DNA of 64,000 bases from Oscillospiraceae bacterium (GCA_020860205.1 JAJBUU010000004.1:32001-96000), one strand, 5' to 3'. Shown: positions 31,474 through 41,100, numbered from the stretch's first letter. Program-made: numbers and translations. Notes: generated by a model from the letters alone, not told the origin.

Positions 31474-32799
31474 ATGGCAAATGAAAGAATCGCGCTCATT
31501 TCACTGGGCTGCGCAAAAAATCAGGTAAACAGCGAGCAGATGCTCTGTCTGCTGGACGGCGCGGGCTACACGCTCGTTTCCGACCCCGACGGGGCGGATG
31601 CGGTGATCATCAATACCTGCGGCTTCATCGACGCGGCCAAATTGGAGGCCATCGACAATATTCTGGAAATGGCGGCGCTGAAAGCAGAGGGACGGCTCGG
31701 CAAAATCATCGTCACGGGCTGCCTGAGCGAGCGCTACCGGGCGGAGATACGGGCGGAGCTGCCGGAGGTGGACGCGCTGGTCGGCGTGGGCAGCTTTGCG
31801 GAAATCGTCCCGGTCGTGCAGGAGACGCTTCTGACCGGGCGCGCGGAACGCTTTGGCGACAAAAACGCGCCCGTGGACGAGGTGGGGCGCTGCCTGACCA
31901 GCGGGCCGGGCTGGGCCTATCTGAAAATCGCGGAGGGCTGTGACAACCGCTGCGCCTTCTGCGCTATCCCTTCCATACGCGGACGCTATCGCAGCCGCCC
32001 GATGGAAAATATTGTCGCGGAGGCGCGCGCGCTCGCGGAGAGCGGGGTAAAGGAGCTTGTTGTCATCGCGCAGGACATCACGCGCTATGGGACGGACCTT
32101 TACGGTCGGCGCTCTTTGGCGATGCTCTGCCGCCGTCTTTCGGAAATCGAGGGCGTGACGTGGATCCGTCTGCACTATCTCTATCCCGACCAGTTTGATG
32201 ACGCGCTGATCGACGAAATTGCGGAAAACGAAAAAATCGTCAAATATCTGGACATTCCAATTCAACATATCGACGATGCAATTTTGAAACGGATGAACCG
32301 ACGCGGCAGCGGCGGGGAAATCCGCACGCTGCTGCAGACCCTGCGGCGACGCATCCCCGGTCTGGTGCTGCGCACGAGCCTGATTACCGGGCTGCCCGGC
32401 GAGGGCGAGCCGGAGTTTGAAGCGCTGTGTGCGTTCCTGCGCGAGGCGCGCATTGAGCGCGTCGGCGTGTTCCCGTTTTCCCCGGAGGAGGGAACGCCCG
32501 CCGCGGAGATGCCGGACCGCGTGGACGAGGAAACCGCCCAACACCGCGCGGAGCTGATTTTGGAGCTGCAGGCGGAAATCATGGACGAGTTCTGCGGGCG
32601 GCAGGTCGGGCAGGTGCTGGATGTGCTTTGCACCGGCACGGACGGCGCATACCGGACGGGGCGCAGCTATGCCGACTCGCCGGAGGTGGACGGTACGGTT
32701 TATTTTGAAGGCAGCTGCCCGCCGGGGATGTTTGCCCGGGTGGAGATCACCGGCGTGATGGACGGGGACCTGCTGGGTCGGGAGGTAGAGGAAACATGA
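31474..32799 (+). CDS. rimO: ribosomal protein S12 methylthiotransferase
   Basis: Radical-SAM enzyme that methylthiolates Asp in ribosomal protein S12. 441 aa: an N-terminal MTTase domain with the three auxiliary-cluster cysteines (SLGCAKNQVNSE, NTCGFID, TGCLSERY), a radical-SAM CxxxCxxC at EGCDNRCAFCAIPSIRGRY, and a C-terminal TRAM domain. The SLGCAKN and VNSE motifs favour RimO over MiaB. The stop overlaps the pgsA ATG. Confidence 0.93.
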   Translation: MANERIALISLGCAKNQVNSEQMLCLLDGAGYTLVSDPDGADAVIINTCGFIDAAKLEAIDNILEMAALKAEGRLGKIIVTGCLSERYRAEIRAELPEVDALVGVGSFAEIVPVVQETLLTGRAERFGDKNAPVDEVGRCLTSGPGWAYLKIAEGCDNRCAFCAIPSIRGRYRSRPMENIVAEARALAESGVKELVVIAQDITRYGTDLYGRRSLAMLCRRLSEIEGVTWIRLHYLYPDQFDDALIDEIAENEKIVKYLDIPIQHIDDAILKRMNRRGSGGEIRTLLQTLRRRIPGLVLRTSLITGLPGEGEPEFEALCAFLREARIERVGVFPFSPEEGTPAAEMPDRVDEETAQHRAELILELQAEIMDEFCGRQVGQVLDVLCTGTDGAYRTGRSYADSPEVDGTVYFEGSCPPGMFARVEITGVMDGDLLGREVEET

Positions 32800-33320
32800 C
32801 CACCGCAAACAAACTGACGCTGCTGCGCGTCATATTGATCCCAGTGTTTTTGATCGTGCTTTACTGGGGCTTTCCCGGCGCGTCGTGGGTGGCGCTGGTG
32901 ATTTTCATTCTGGCCAGCCTGACCGATATGCTGGATGGCTACATCGCGCGGCACTATAACCAAATCACGAATTTTGGCAAATTCATGGACCCGTTGGCGG
33001 ACAAGATGCTGACAATGGCGGCGATGTGCTGGTTCGTCCAGAGCGGCGCGATGGCAGGCTGGGTGCTGGCTGTGGTGCTGCTGCGGGAGTTCGCCGTATC
33101 CGGGATGCGGCTGGTTGCGGTGGAGCAGGGGCGCGTGATTGCCGCCGCGTGGAGCGGCAAGGTCAAAACCGCCGCGACCATGCTCTGCATCTGTGCGATG
33201 CTGGCGTTCCGGTTTGCGTGGCTGGACGTGCTTTCGCAAGCCGTCATCCTTGTAACAACCGTCTACTCCGGTGTGGAATATTTTGTCAAAAACCGGGATG
33301 TGTTCACCGGCGGCGTATGA
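32796..33320 (+). CDS. pgsA: CDP-diacylglycerol-glycerol-3-phosphate 3-phosphatidyltransferase
   Basis: Makes phosphatidylglycerol phosphate from CDP-diacylglycerol in the membrane. 174 aa with four hydrophobic segments and the CDP-alcohol phosphatidyltransferase signature DMLDGYIARHYNQITNFGKF followed by MDPLADK, which carries the three conserved Asp residues. Last gene of the recA-recX-rimO-pgsA unit; a terminator overlaps its stop codon. Confidence 0.93.
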   Translation: MTTANKLTLLRVILIPVFLIVLYWGFPGASWVALVIFILASLTDMLDGYIARHYNQITNFGKFMDPLADKMLTMAAMCWFVQSGAMAGWVLAVVLLREFAVSGMRLVAVEQGRVIAAAWSGKVKTAATMLCICAMLAFRFAWLDVLSQAVILVTTVYSGVEYFVKNRDVFTGGV

Positions 33321-33341
33321 CGCGCTGCCGGTGCTTTTTTG
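33305..33341 (+). terminator. terminator overlapping the pgsA stop codon
   Basis: CACCGGCGGCG (33305-33315) pairs with CGCTGCCGGTG (33323-33333, one G-U) and is followed by CTTTTTTG. The 5' arm lies inside the last pgsA codons. Confidence 0.82.
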
Positions 33342-33833
33342 CTGCGATGCTTGCGCAATAGTTTGCTTCGCTTCCTGGGTCAAATGGCAAGGAACGTTTC
33401 GGGAAATTTGCAGGTCTACAGTCAACCACGCAATCAACCAAATCGCCGAAAGCTACAACGGGGCGGAAACGGAAACCGCCGATAAGGAAAACCGGCTGCC
33501 GTTATTGCTGCCACATTTGTCCCCGCACATATCGAGACGCAGTTTCGCAAGCTGTGCCGTTGAGAGCGACGCGATTCCGCGCCTAAATAATAATCTATTA
33601 TATTAAACTGCGCTAAGAAAAACTCCGATTTGCGACAAGTTCCATATATTTCCAGAAGCGAGCGAAGCAAAGTAAACGCTGTTGCCCCGGTGCGCGCCGC
33701 CGCAAGCGCTCATTAATAATATAATGGAGTTCTAAGGAAACACGGATTCAACTTTTTGCAACGGGGAGCCGCGCAAAAAGGCGTCGTCCGGACACCGGAA
33801 GTGATCGAATCAGAGGGTTTCTAAAAATTCTGC
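33342..33833. other. gene-less 490-bp stretch before tRNA-Gln
   Basis: No credible CDS; ORFs in the track lack SD sequences and read antisense to each other. It contains a GGCGG/CCGCC hairpin near 33463 and a partial inverted repeat: GTTTGCTTCGCTTCCTGG near 33361 versus, on the other strand, CTTTGCTTCGCTCGCTTCTGG near 33655-33675. It could be a decayed mobile fragment, which is only a guess. Confidence 0.4.
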
Positions 33834-33861
33834 TTGACAAACCGTGAAAATCGTGTATAAT
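33834..33861 (+). promoter_or_regulatory. promoter of tRNA-Gln
   Basis: TTGACA (33834-33839), 16-base spacer, TATAAT (33856-33861), both consensus, 12 bases before the mature tRNA 5' end. Confidence 0.8.
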
Positions 33862-33873
33862 ATCCCTGTTCTT

Positions 33874-33947
33874 ACCGGGATTGTGTAAAGGTAGCACGCC
33901 GGACTCTGACTCCGTCTGTGAGGGTTCGAATCCTTCTCCCGGTGCCA
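33874..33947 (+). tRNA. tRNA-Gln (anticodon CTG)
   Basis: 74 nt with an encoded CCA. The acceptor ACCGGGA pairs with TCCCGGT; D-arm GTG...CAC; the anticodon loop CTCTGAC gives CTG (33906-33908); T-arm GAGGG-TTCGAAT-CCTTC. The outermost anticodon-stem pair is a C-T mismatch; the rest pairs well. It has its own promoter and terminator, so it is a single-gene unit. Confidence 0.92.
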
Positions 33948-33954
33948 TCGAAAG

Positions 33955-34003
33955 AAGCCTTGAAAACATGGATTTCCTTCCTGTTTTCAAGGCTTTGTTC
34001 TTA
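33955..34003 (+). terminator. terminator of tRNA-Gln
   Basis: A 14-bp stem AAGCCTTGAAAACA/TGTTTTCAAGGCTT followed by TGTTCTTAAT. Confidence 0.8.
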
Positions 34004-34043
34004 ATATAGGGTTTTATATGTGCGCGGGAGGAGGTGCGGACAA

Positions 34044-34583
34044 ATGCTCTGCCTGTTCGCAACGGAGGTCCCGAATCCGGCGCAGGATCGCTCGGCGCTG
34101 GTGCGGACGCTGCTGCGCCGCGCTTATGACCTGGTCTGGGATGAGGACTGCCCGGCGCTGGAAAAAACACCGGCAGGGAAGCCCTGGTTTCCGTCGCAGC
34201 CGGAGCGGTTCCTCTCACTCAGTCACAGCAGGACCTTTGTCCTTGTCGCGCTCTCGGATGTCCCGGTCGGGGCGGATGTGGAAACCGTGCGTCCCGTTTC
34301 CGACCACCTGCGGGACAGACTCTTTCGGCCGGAGGAACAGGCCGACTTCGGATTCTTTGAGGGCTGGACGCTGCGCGAGAGCGTTTATAAGCTGACCGGC
34401 GCGGGCAGCCTGTGGACGATGCCGCTTTCCCTGCGGGATGGCATGATCCAAACCCCGTATCCCGGCGTTTCCTGTCGGGTATATCATGACCTTCACGGCT
34501 GCGTCGCGGCGGTTGCGGCGCGCGCGGACTGCGACGCGCTGCCGCATTGCGTCACGCGCCTTTCGCTCTGCGGCGGGGAATAA
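34044..34583 (+). CDS. 4'-phosphopantetheinyl transferase superfamily protein
   Basis: Transfers 4'-phosphopantetheine from CoA to a carrier-protein Ser. 179 aa with the Sfp/AcpS-superfamily signatures: SLSHSRTFVLVAL, VGADVE (Mg2+ ligands Asp and Glu) and WTLRESVYKLTG (the W-x3-E-x3-K motif). It is shorter than typical Sfp (about 225 aa). SD AGGAGGTG lies 7 bases before the ATG at 34044; the track start at 34020 lies before this SD. No NRPS, PKS or acpP gene is nearby, so the carrier it serves is unknown. Confidence 0.82.
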   Translation: MLCLFATEVPNPAQDRSALVRTLLRRAYDLVWDEDCPALEKTPAGKPWFPSQPERFLSLSHSRTFVLVALSDVPVGADVETVRPVSDHLRDRLFRPEEQADFGFFEGWTLRESVYKLTGAGSLWTMPLSLRDGMIQTPYPGVSCRVYHDLHGCVAAVAARADCDALPHCVTRLSLCGGE

Positions 34584-34772
34584 GAAGGTGAACAAACGGT
34601 AAATTCTCAGAAACCGGGGTATGCAGCGGGAGAAAACTGTGATAAAATCGCTGATGACAGCGCCGCACGATTCCAAAAAGCGCGTGCGGTTCTGCATATC
34701 GCAATGCCGTTTTGTGCAGCCTTGATAATATGACAGGTTCCGTCTTTGTGTTGGAAAAGAGGTTTTCTGCCT

Positions 34773-37229
34773 TTGAAGCCCTTGTTGAAAAAGAGAAAAG
34801 CGCGCGAGGATAGCCGTTCCCCTCTGCCGGTGGTGTACGCCGCAGAGCAGGAGGGGCTGACGTCGGCACAGGTGGAGGAGCGGACGCGGCTCGGCTATGT
34901 AAACAAACCGGTGGACTCTCCGGAGAAAACCGTTCAGCAAATCGTTTTCTCGAATATTTTTACCTATTTCAATCTCGTATTTTTCATTCTGGCCGGGTTC
35001 CTTGTTGCGGTGCGCTCTTGGAACAACCTGATGTTTCTCGGCGTGGTCATCGTCAACACGGTGATCGGGATCATACAGGAGCTGCGCAGCAAACGGGAGT
35101 TGGACAAGCTCAGCCTGCTCAACGCGCCGCACTGCACCGTGATGCGCGACGGACAGGAACAGACCATAGAAACGGCGGCGCTTGTGCGGGACGACATCGT
35201 GCGCTTTCAAAGCGGCGACCAGATCTGTGCGGATGCGGAGGTGCTCTCCGACGAATGTCAGGCGAACGAGGCGCTCATCACCGGCGAGGCGGACGAAATC
35301 CGGAAGCATCCGGGCGATGCGCTGCGCTCCGGCAGCTTTCTGGTGTCCGGCTCCTGTTGGGCGCGCCTGACCGCCGTCGGCGCGGATTCCTATGCCAGCC
35401 GTCTGACGCTGGAGGCCAGGAAAAGCGGCCGACGCAAGCAATCAGAGATGATGCACTCGCTCAGCAGCCTGGTCAAGTGGATCGGTTTTATCATCATCCC
35501 GTTTGGTATTATCCTCTGTATTAAAGAGGTAGAGTGGTTGGGACGCAGCTTTGCGGACGGGGTGGTTTCCACGGTCGCGGCGCTGGTCGGGATGATTCCG
35601 GAGGGACTTTATCTGCTGACAAGCGTGGCGCTGGTCGCCAGCGTGCTGCGTCTTGCGCAGAAAAAGACGCTGGTGCATGAGCTGAGCTGCATCGAAACGC
35701 TGGCGCGGGTGGACACCCTTTGCGTGGACAAGACCGGCACCGTGACGGAAAACAAGATGATCGTGGACGATGTATGCCTGCTTTGCGAGGAACGGTATAA
35801 TGCGGACGACATCGGTCTGATCATGGCGGATTATGTGGCCGCGATGCAGAACGACAACGATACGATGGCCGCGCTGCGCGTCTTTTTCCGTGGCGAGGTG
35901 CACCAGCAGGCGGTTGAGGCGCTGCCGTTCACCAGTGCAAAAAAATATGGCGGCGTCAGCTTTCATCAGGATGAAACTTATGTGCTGGGCGCGCCGGAGG
36001 TGCTGCTCGGCGCGCAGTATGACCGCTACGCCGCGCAAATCGACCAATACGCCGCAAAGGGCTGCCGTGTGCTGCTGCTGGCGGACTATGACGGGAGCCT
36101 TTCGGATGAAACGCTCTCTGCGCCGCTGCTGCCGCTGGCGTTGATTCTGCTTAGCAATAAGCTGCGTGCGGAAGCGCCCGCGACCTTCCGCTATTTTGCC
36201 GAACAGGGCGTTGCGGTCAAGGTCATCTCCGGGGACAATGCTGCAACCGTGTCGGAGGTGGCACGGCGCGCAGGAATTCCCAATGCAGAGCGCTATGTGG
36301 ATGCGCGGACGCTCCAGGATGCGCGCGCGATGCGCGATGCGGTGGAACAGTATACCGTGTTTGGGCGCGTGACCCCGGAGCAGAAGCGCCAGATCATCCG
36401 GGCGCTGAAGAAGAAAAAACACACCGTTGCAATGACTGGCGACGGCGTGAATGATGTGCTGGCGCTCAAGGAGGCAGACTGCTCCATCGCAATGGCCTCC
36501 GGCGCGGACGCGGCCTGCCGCGTGAGCGACATCGTGCTTTTACGCAACGATTTTTCCGTCATGCCCTCCGTGGTGGCGGAAGGGCGGCGGGTCATCAACA
36601 ACATTGAACGGAGCGCCACGCTGTTTCTGGTCAAGAATATCTTTTCCTTTGTGCTGGCGCTGACCTCTCTGATTTTTACGATACCCTATCCGCTCACCTC
36701 CGCCCAGCTCAGTCTTGTTAGTACGCTGACCATCGGCATTCCGGGCTTCATCCTTGCGCTGGAGCCGAATGAAAGCCGGATACAGGGGAAATTCCTGAAA
36801 AATGTCCTCTACCGCGCCGTCCCGCCCGCGCTGACGGACTATGTGCTGGTGATCGGGGTCATGCTGTTTTATTACGCCTTTGATATTCCGGACGAGATGA
36901 TGAGTACCATCTGCGCCGTGGTCATGGGCATTGTGGGTCTGCTCGTGATTTATCGCATCTGCCAGCCGCTGAACGCGCTGCGCTGCGCGCTGCTCGTCGG
37001 CCTTTCCGCTGCGTTTGCGGTCTGTGTCCTGTTTTTCAAGGATTTGTTCACGCTCTCCACGCTGGATTTTGCCGGAATGCTGCTGCTTGTCGTGTTCGGG
37101 GTGCTCGCGTGGCCCGCACTGAACTGGGCTTACCGCCTTTGGAACCGCGTCGCCGCGTTTTTCTCCCGCCGTCCGGGCAAGCATGAGCGCGCTGCGGCAG
37201 CCGGAAGGGGAAAGCCAAACGCGGAATGA
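34773..37229 (+). CDS. P-type cation-transporting ATPase (HAD-IC family)
   Basis: 818 aa. Actuator TGE at 170-172 (ALITGEADE), membrane motif MIPEGL (about 274-279), phosphorylation site CVDKTGTVTENK (Asp319) and hinge MTGDGVNDVLALKEADC. Hydrophobic segments lie before (about 55-105), between (235-295) and after (about 610-790) the catalytic core. The PEGL motif places it near Ca2+/Mg2+-type P-type ATPases, but it lacks heavy-metal CPC and the N-terminal metal domain, so the ion is unclear. No ATG start fits; the TTG at 34773 has AAAGAGG about 10 bases upstream. The track start (TTG 34746) lies before that SD. Confidence 0.85.
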   Translation: MKPLLKKRKAREDSRSPLPVVYAAEQEGLTSAQVEERTRLGYVNKPVDSPEKTVQQIVFSNIFTYFNLVFFILAGFLVAVRSWNNLMFLGVVIVNTVIGIIQELRSKRELDKLSLLNAPHCTVMRDGQEQTIETAALVRDDIVRFQSGDQICADAEVLSDECQANEALITGEADEIRKHPGDALRSGSFLVSGSCWARLTAVGADSYASRLTLEARKSGRRKQSEMMHSLSSLVKWIGFIIIPFGIILCIKEVEWLGRSFADGVVSTVAALVGMIPEGLYLLTSVALVASVLRLAQKKTLVHELSCIETLARVDTLCVDKTGTVTENKMIVDDVCLLCEERYNADDIGLIMADYVAAMQNDNDTMAALRVFFRGEVHQQAVEALPFTSAKKYGGVSFHQDETYVLGAPEVLLGAQYDRYAAQIDQYAAKGCRVLLLADYDGSLSDETLSAPLLPLALILLSNKLRAEAPATFRYFAEQGVAVKVISGDNAATVSEVARRAGIPNAERYVDARTLQDARAMRDAVEQYTVFGRVTPEQKRQIIRALKKKKHTVAMTGDGVNDVLALKEADCSIAMASGADAACRVSDIVLLRNDFSVMPSVVAEGRRVINNIERSATLFLVKNIFSFVLALTSLIFTIPYPLTSAQLSLVSTLTIGIPGFILALEPNESRIQGKFLKNVLYRAVPPALTDYVLVIGVMLFYYAFDIPDEMMSTICAVVMGIVGLLVIYRICQPLNALRCALLVGLSAAFAVCVLFFKDLFTLSTLDFAGMLLLVVFGVLAWPALNWAYRLWNRVAAFFSRRPGKHERAAAAGRGKPNAE

Positions 37230-37337
37230 GTTCTCCGCCAGACGTGGCGCGGAGGACACGGGACGGCAGTTTCGTTTGTTGCGCCATGTGAGACAATAAA
37301 AATAAATATGTGTTCTGTCCGCAGCTGCGGAGACGGG

Positions 37338-37378
37338 GAACGCCGGTCAGTCCTGTGGGAGCGACCGGCGTTCTTTTC
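37338..37378 (+). terminator. terminator of the P-type ATPase gene
   Basis: GAACGCCGGT (37338-37347) pairs with ACCGGCGTTC (37364-37373) followed by TTTTCGT. Confidence 0.75.
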
Positions 37379-37685
37379 GTGAGGGATACCCGCAGGTCAC
37401 GGATACCCGCAGGACCACATGGCGCATGGCTGGCAAAGCCACGACAGGAACGGGGGAGTCTGACGGCGCAGGACGGGCGCACCGCTCTGCCGCTGCGACA
37501 GGCAAAGCGCCAGACGATGTGCAAAGTTTGCCCTGCAGGGCTGATTTTTTTGGGAAAAAGGCAAAAAGCACGCGGCACAGTCCGGGCGCCCGGCGGGGCG
37601 AAAGCACCGAAAAACCGTTGAAAATGCTGGAAATTTTTGCGGATGGTTATAACAAAATGGTTATGAAAACCTTACCAAAAAGATA
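37379..37685. other. intergenic stretch with short repeats
   Basis: No CDS supported. GGATACCCGCAGG occurs twice (near 37385 and 37400). A one-base variant GGATACCCACAGG is found at about 44112, and CCTG(T/C)GGGAGCGACC occurs near both places, which hints at a shared dispersed element. Confidence 0.4.
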
Positions 37686-37714
37686 TTGGACTTTTTGTGA
37701 AGATGTGATAGTAT
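37686..37714 (+). promoter_or_regulatory. candidate promoter of the TRAP transporter operon
   Basis: TTGGAC (37686-37691), 17-base spacer, TAGTAT (37709-37714), about 90 bases before the dctM start. Confidence 0.5.
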
Positions 37715-37802
37715 CTTTTCATCACAGGAAATCGTTTTTGGGCAAATTGGTTTCCTGAAAACCGTAGCAGTGCAATCTAAAAACAGGAAGGGGAAAAAAG
37801 AA

Positions 37803-39140
37803 ATGGATGCACTCACCATCGCAATCATCGGCGTCATTGTGCTGCTGATTTTGCTCATGCTCGGCATGAACATCGGCATTTGCATGATGGCGGTCGGCCT
37901 GTTCGGATGTCTTGCAGTTTATTTAAGCATGGGACGCGAGGCCGGCCAGGCGTTGACAGCCGCACTGTTGACGCTCAAGAAGATCCCGTTTACCCAGGCT
38001 ACGAACTACACCTTCGTCGTCATACCATTGTTCGTGCTGATGGGGCAGCTCTGTTACTACTCCGGTATGTCGCAGGGGCTTTACGATATGTGCGAGGCGT
38101 TTCTGGGCGGCCGCCGCGGCGGACTTGCAATGGCAACCATCGTGGCCTGCGCGTTGTTCGGTGCGATTTGCGGCTCCTCCGCTGCGACCTGCGCGACAAT
38201 GGCGGTCGTGTGCCTGCCGCAGATGCGTCGGCACGGGTATGACGACTCGCTGGCCTGCGGCTCCGTCGCAGCAGGCGGAACGCTGGGTATCCTCATCCCG
38301 CCATCCACCGGCTTCATCATCTTCGGTATCATCTCCGGCGAATCCATCGGCGCGCTGTTCGCCGCCGGTATCATTCCCGGCGTCATCCTGACGCTCTGCT
38401 TCTGTGGCACCGTCGTTGTGATATGCAGAGTACACCCGGACTGGGCGCCCGGCAAGAACAAGCACAGCGGAAAGGAAAAGATCGCCTCCCTGCGCTATGG
38501 CCTGCCGATGGTCATCCTGTTCGCCATCGTCATCGGCGGTATGTTCGCGGGCTTCTTCACCGCAACGGAGGGTTCCGCCATCGGCGCGTTCCTCTCGTTC
38601 CTCTGGCTCATCATCAGCGGCAACTTCAAGGTCAGACCCTTTGTCGCCGCCCTGCGCGATACGGTCAAGACCAGCGGCCAGATTTTCCTGATCCTCATCG
38701 GCGCATATGTCTTTGGCAACTTCCTGACTGTCACCAACCTGCCGACACAGCTTGCCGCATGGGTGCAGACGCTGGACGTTTCCCGTTACATCATTCTGTT
38801 CATCATCCTGCTGCTCTACGCGGTGATGGGCTGCCTGATGGACTCCCTCGCAATGGTCATGCTGACCGTTCCCATCTTCTTCCCGATCATGACCGCACTG
38901 GGCTTCAACGGCATCTGGTACGGCGTTATCATGGTCATGGTCATGGAAATGGGACTGATCACCCCGCCGGTCGGCATGAATGTTTACATCGTATCCGGGC
39001 AGGCCAAGGGCGTTGGACTGGCAAAGATATTTTCCGGAACCTTCCCAATGGTCATCGGCATGGTCGTCGCCATCCTCATCGTCTGCGCCTTTCCGCAGAC
39101 TGCGACATTCCTGCCCTCGCTGCTGGGTTACACCGTTTAA
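37803..39140 (+). CDS. dctM: TRAP transporter large permease (DctM type)
   Basis: The 445-aa transport subunit of a tripartite ATP-independent periplasmic-type carrier, with about 12 membrane segments. Typical DctM features: NYTFVVIPLFVLMGQ, ACALFGAICGSSAATCATMA, GGTLGILIPPSTGFIIFG and MGLITPPVGMNVYIVSG. It couples Na+ flow to import of C4-dicarboxylate-like acids. The ATG at 37803 has GGAAGGGG upstream; the track start is earlier and unsupported. It is the first gene of the unit, an unusual order since dctP or dctQ normally leads. Confidence 0.9.
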   Translation: MDALTIAIIGVIVLLILLMLGMNIGICMMAVGLFGCLAVYLSMGREAGQALTAALLTLKKIPFTQATNYTFVVIPLFVLMGQLCYYSGMSQGLYDMCEAFLGGRRGGLAMATIVACALFGAICGSSAATCATMAVVCLPQMRRHGYDDSLACGSVAAGGTLGILIPPSTGFIIFGIISGESIGALFAAGIIPGVILTLCFCGTVVVICRVHPDWAPGKNKHSGKEKIASLRYGLPMVILFAIVIGGMFAGFFTATEGSAIGAFLSFLWLIISGNFKVRPFVAALRDTVKTSGQIFLILIGAYVFGNFLTVTNLPTQLAAWVQTLDVSRYIILFIILLLYAVMGCLMDSLAMVMLTVPIFFPIMTALGFNGIWYGVIMVMVMEMGLITPPVGMNVYIVSGQAKGVGLAKIFSGTFPMVIGMVVAILIVCAFPQTATFLPSLLGYTV

Positions 39141-39247
39141 GCAGGCGGCCCGGCTATGAAACACTGTTTAACTCAGCTACCCAGGCTGAATGCATTTGAA
39201 CGTCCCCACGCTCAAACCAAACAAAATTTTTCAGGAGGAACCAAAAA

Positions 39248-40453
39248 ATGAAAAAGAACAAAAAATTCATCGCGCTGTTTCTCTGTGCCGCCCTTTGCGT
39301 GCTTGCGCTCGCGGGCTGCGGCAGCAGCTCCAGCACCACCAGCACTACGACCAACTCTGACACAAGCTCCGGCACCAGATCTGACTCCGCGTCCACGGCT
39401 TCTGACGATACGGTCTATACCTTCACAGTCGTGAACCATGACTCCATCAACTCCATGGGCGAGCTGTGGGTGGAGACCCTGCTGGGCGCCATCTCTGAGG
39501 AATCCGGCGGACGTCTGCAGTTCAACTACTACGCCGGCGGCTCCATGTACGGCGCGACCGAAACGATCGACGCTGTCAAGGACGGCGCGGCAGACATCTG
39601 CTGGTTCACCAACGGCTCCTATGGCGGCGTGTTCCCCATCAGTGAGTTTGTCAACGTTGTCGGCACTGTCAACAGCGCGCAGATGGCCTCTGCTGTGCTG
39701 AACACCGCTGTGGAGGAGATCCCGGAAGCGGCGGCTGAGTTTGCCAACTGGCACGTTCTGGTGCTGCACGGCACCTCCACCTCTCCGCTGAGCACTGTCG
39801 GCACCAAGATCGAGACCCCGGATGACCTCAAGGGTCTTTCCATCCGCGCAGCCGGTACCACCCCGACCCTCTATCTGAACACCATTGGCTGCACCGCAAT
39901 TTCCATGCCCACCTCCGATGTTTATGACGCGCTGAGCAAAAAGACGTTGGACGGCATGGCCAACGACTGGCATAACATCGACTGCTTCAACCTCTATGAG
40001 CCGATCGACTACTGCATGGACGTGGTCCTGAACGCAACGGCTTCCGGTCTGCTGATGAACACCGACCGCTGGAACGAGCTGCCGGAGGATCTGCAGGAAA
40101 TCTTCAACAAGTATTGCAGCTCTTACTTTGCGGCTGACATGGCCGGTTACTGGTGGGATTCCTGCCGCTACTGGGTCGGCGATGAGATGCTGGAGAACGG
40201 CGTTGAAATCTACGAGCCGAGCGACGAGGTCTATGACTATATGTTCTCTGACGAGGTCCTGAACACCGTGCATGAGAGCTACATCAGCTATCTGGACGGC
40301 TACGGCTACGACGGACAGGCGCTCTGGGATCAGCTCTGCGAGATCGCGGACCGCTATGAGGCCGATTACGCGGGCGTCTGGGACGCGGAATTCAACTATG
40401 CGGATTGGGATATGTCCACTGTGGACGGTTATCAGGCCGTTTACGGAGGCTAA
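39248..40453 (+). CDS. dctP: TRAP transporter substrate-binding lipoprotein (DctP type)
   Basis: 401 aa. The signal peptide ends at lipobox LALAGC, followed by a Ser/Thr-rich linker. The DctP fold is marked by ATETIDAVKDGAADICW, DDLKGLSIRAAG and SDVYDALSKKTLDGMAN; the Arg in SIRAAG corresponds to the position that binds the substrate carboxylate in the family. SD CAGGAGGAACC. A long hairpin follows the gene, which may raise its transcript above the downstream dctQ. Confidence 0.9.
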   Translation: MKKNKKFIALFLCAALCVLALAGCGSSSSTTSTTTNSDTSSGTRSDSASTASDDTVYTFTVVNHDSINSMGELWVETLLGAISEESGGRLQFNYYAGGSMYGATETIDAVKDGAADICWFTNGSYGGVFPISEFVNVVGTVNSAQMASAVLNTAVEEIPEAAAEFANWHVLVLHGTSTSPLSTVGTKIETPDDLKGLSIRAAGTTPTLYLNTIGCTAISMPTSDVYDALSKKTLDGMANDWHNIDCFNLYEPIDYCMDVVLNATASGLLMNTDRWNELPEDLQEIFNKYCSSYFAADMAGYWWDSCRYWVGDEMLENGVEIYEPSDEVYDYMFSDEVLNTVHESYISYLDGYGYDGQALWDQLCEIADRYEADYAGVWDAEFNYADWDMSTVDGYQAVYGG

Positions 40454-40466
40454 GCTGCACCCACAA

Positions 40467-40509
40467 TGTGGCCGACGTTCGCTCCAATGCGGGCGGACGT
40501 CCGGCCACA
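40467..40509 (+). promoter_or_regulatory. intergenic hairpin between dctP and dctQ
   Basis: TGTGGCC pairs with GGCCACA, extended inward by GACGT/ACGTC. No T-tract follows, so it is more likely an mRNA stability or processing element than a terminator. Confidence 0.5.
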
Positions 40510-40569
40510 GGTCGGGAAGCCCGGTTTCTGTAAAACAAGGCTGATTCTTACGGGGAGGTTCAAATTGTT

Positions 40570-41100
40570 ATGAAAGCATTGAATAAAATCACGACTGTAA
40601 CGGATAAAATCTGTTACTATGTGAGCTTTTTCAGCATGGCGATGATCGTGCTGATGATGTTTATGATCACAGCGGACGTCATCCTGAAAAAATACTTCGG
40701 CAGCAGTATTTCCGGCTGCTATGAGATTTGCCAGATGGCACTCTCTACCCTGATTTTCTCGTCTTGGGCTTATACGCAGTCGGTGCATGGACACATCCAT
40801 GTGACCATGATCATCAATAAATTCCCACAGGCGCTGCGCTTCGTCTGCTTCTCCCTGATGAGCCTGATTTCGGTCGTCACCATGTGCTTCGGCATCTACG
40901 GTGTTTACTACCAAATCGGCTCCGTCAGGGCCAGCGGCGAGTGCACCGGCACACTGCTGATTCCCTACTGGCCCTTCTACATCTTTGAGTGGGTCGCATT
41001 CATCCTGCTGGCGGTCGTGCTGTTCCGCGATGCGATCAAGGCTGTCATCGCCATCTGGAACACGGATATGGCCACCGAGATTCAGGAGCATTGGGATTGA
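40570..41100 (+). CDS. dctQ: TRAP transporter small permease (DctQ type)
   Basis: 176 aa with four membrane segments, as usual for DctQ: ISYVSFFSMAMIVLMMFMITADVILKKYF-like first helices and the SGCYEICQMALSTLIFSSWAY segment typical of the family. It forms the membrane complex with DctM. SD GGGGAGG before the ATG. Followed by a GCGTTCTG/CAGAACGC hairpin with a delayed T-run. Confidence 0.88.
   Translation: MKALNKITTVTDKICYYVSFFSMAMIVLMMFMITADVILKKYFGSSISGCYEICQMALSTLIFSSWAYTQSVHGHIHVTMIINKFPQALRFVCFSLMSLISVVTMCFGIYGVYYQIGSVRASGECTGTLLIPYWPFYIFEWVAFILLAVVLFRDAIKAVIAIWNTDMATEIQEHWD

Noticed and set aside
33748-34218. 156-aa minus-strand ORF containing PGEGFEPSQTESESGVLPL
   Set aside because: This is the translation of the antisense strand of tRNA-Gln, a well-known annotation artefact.
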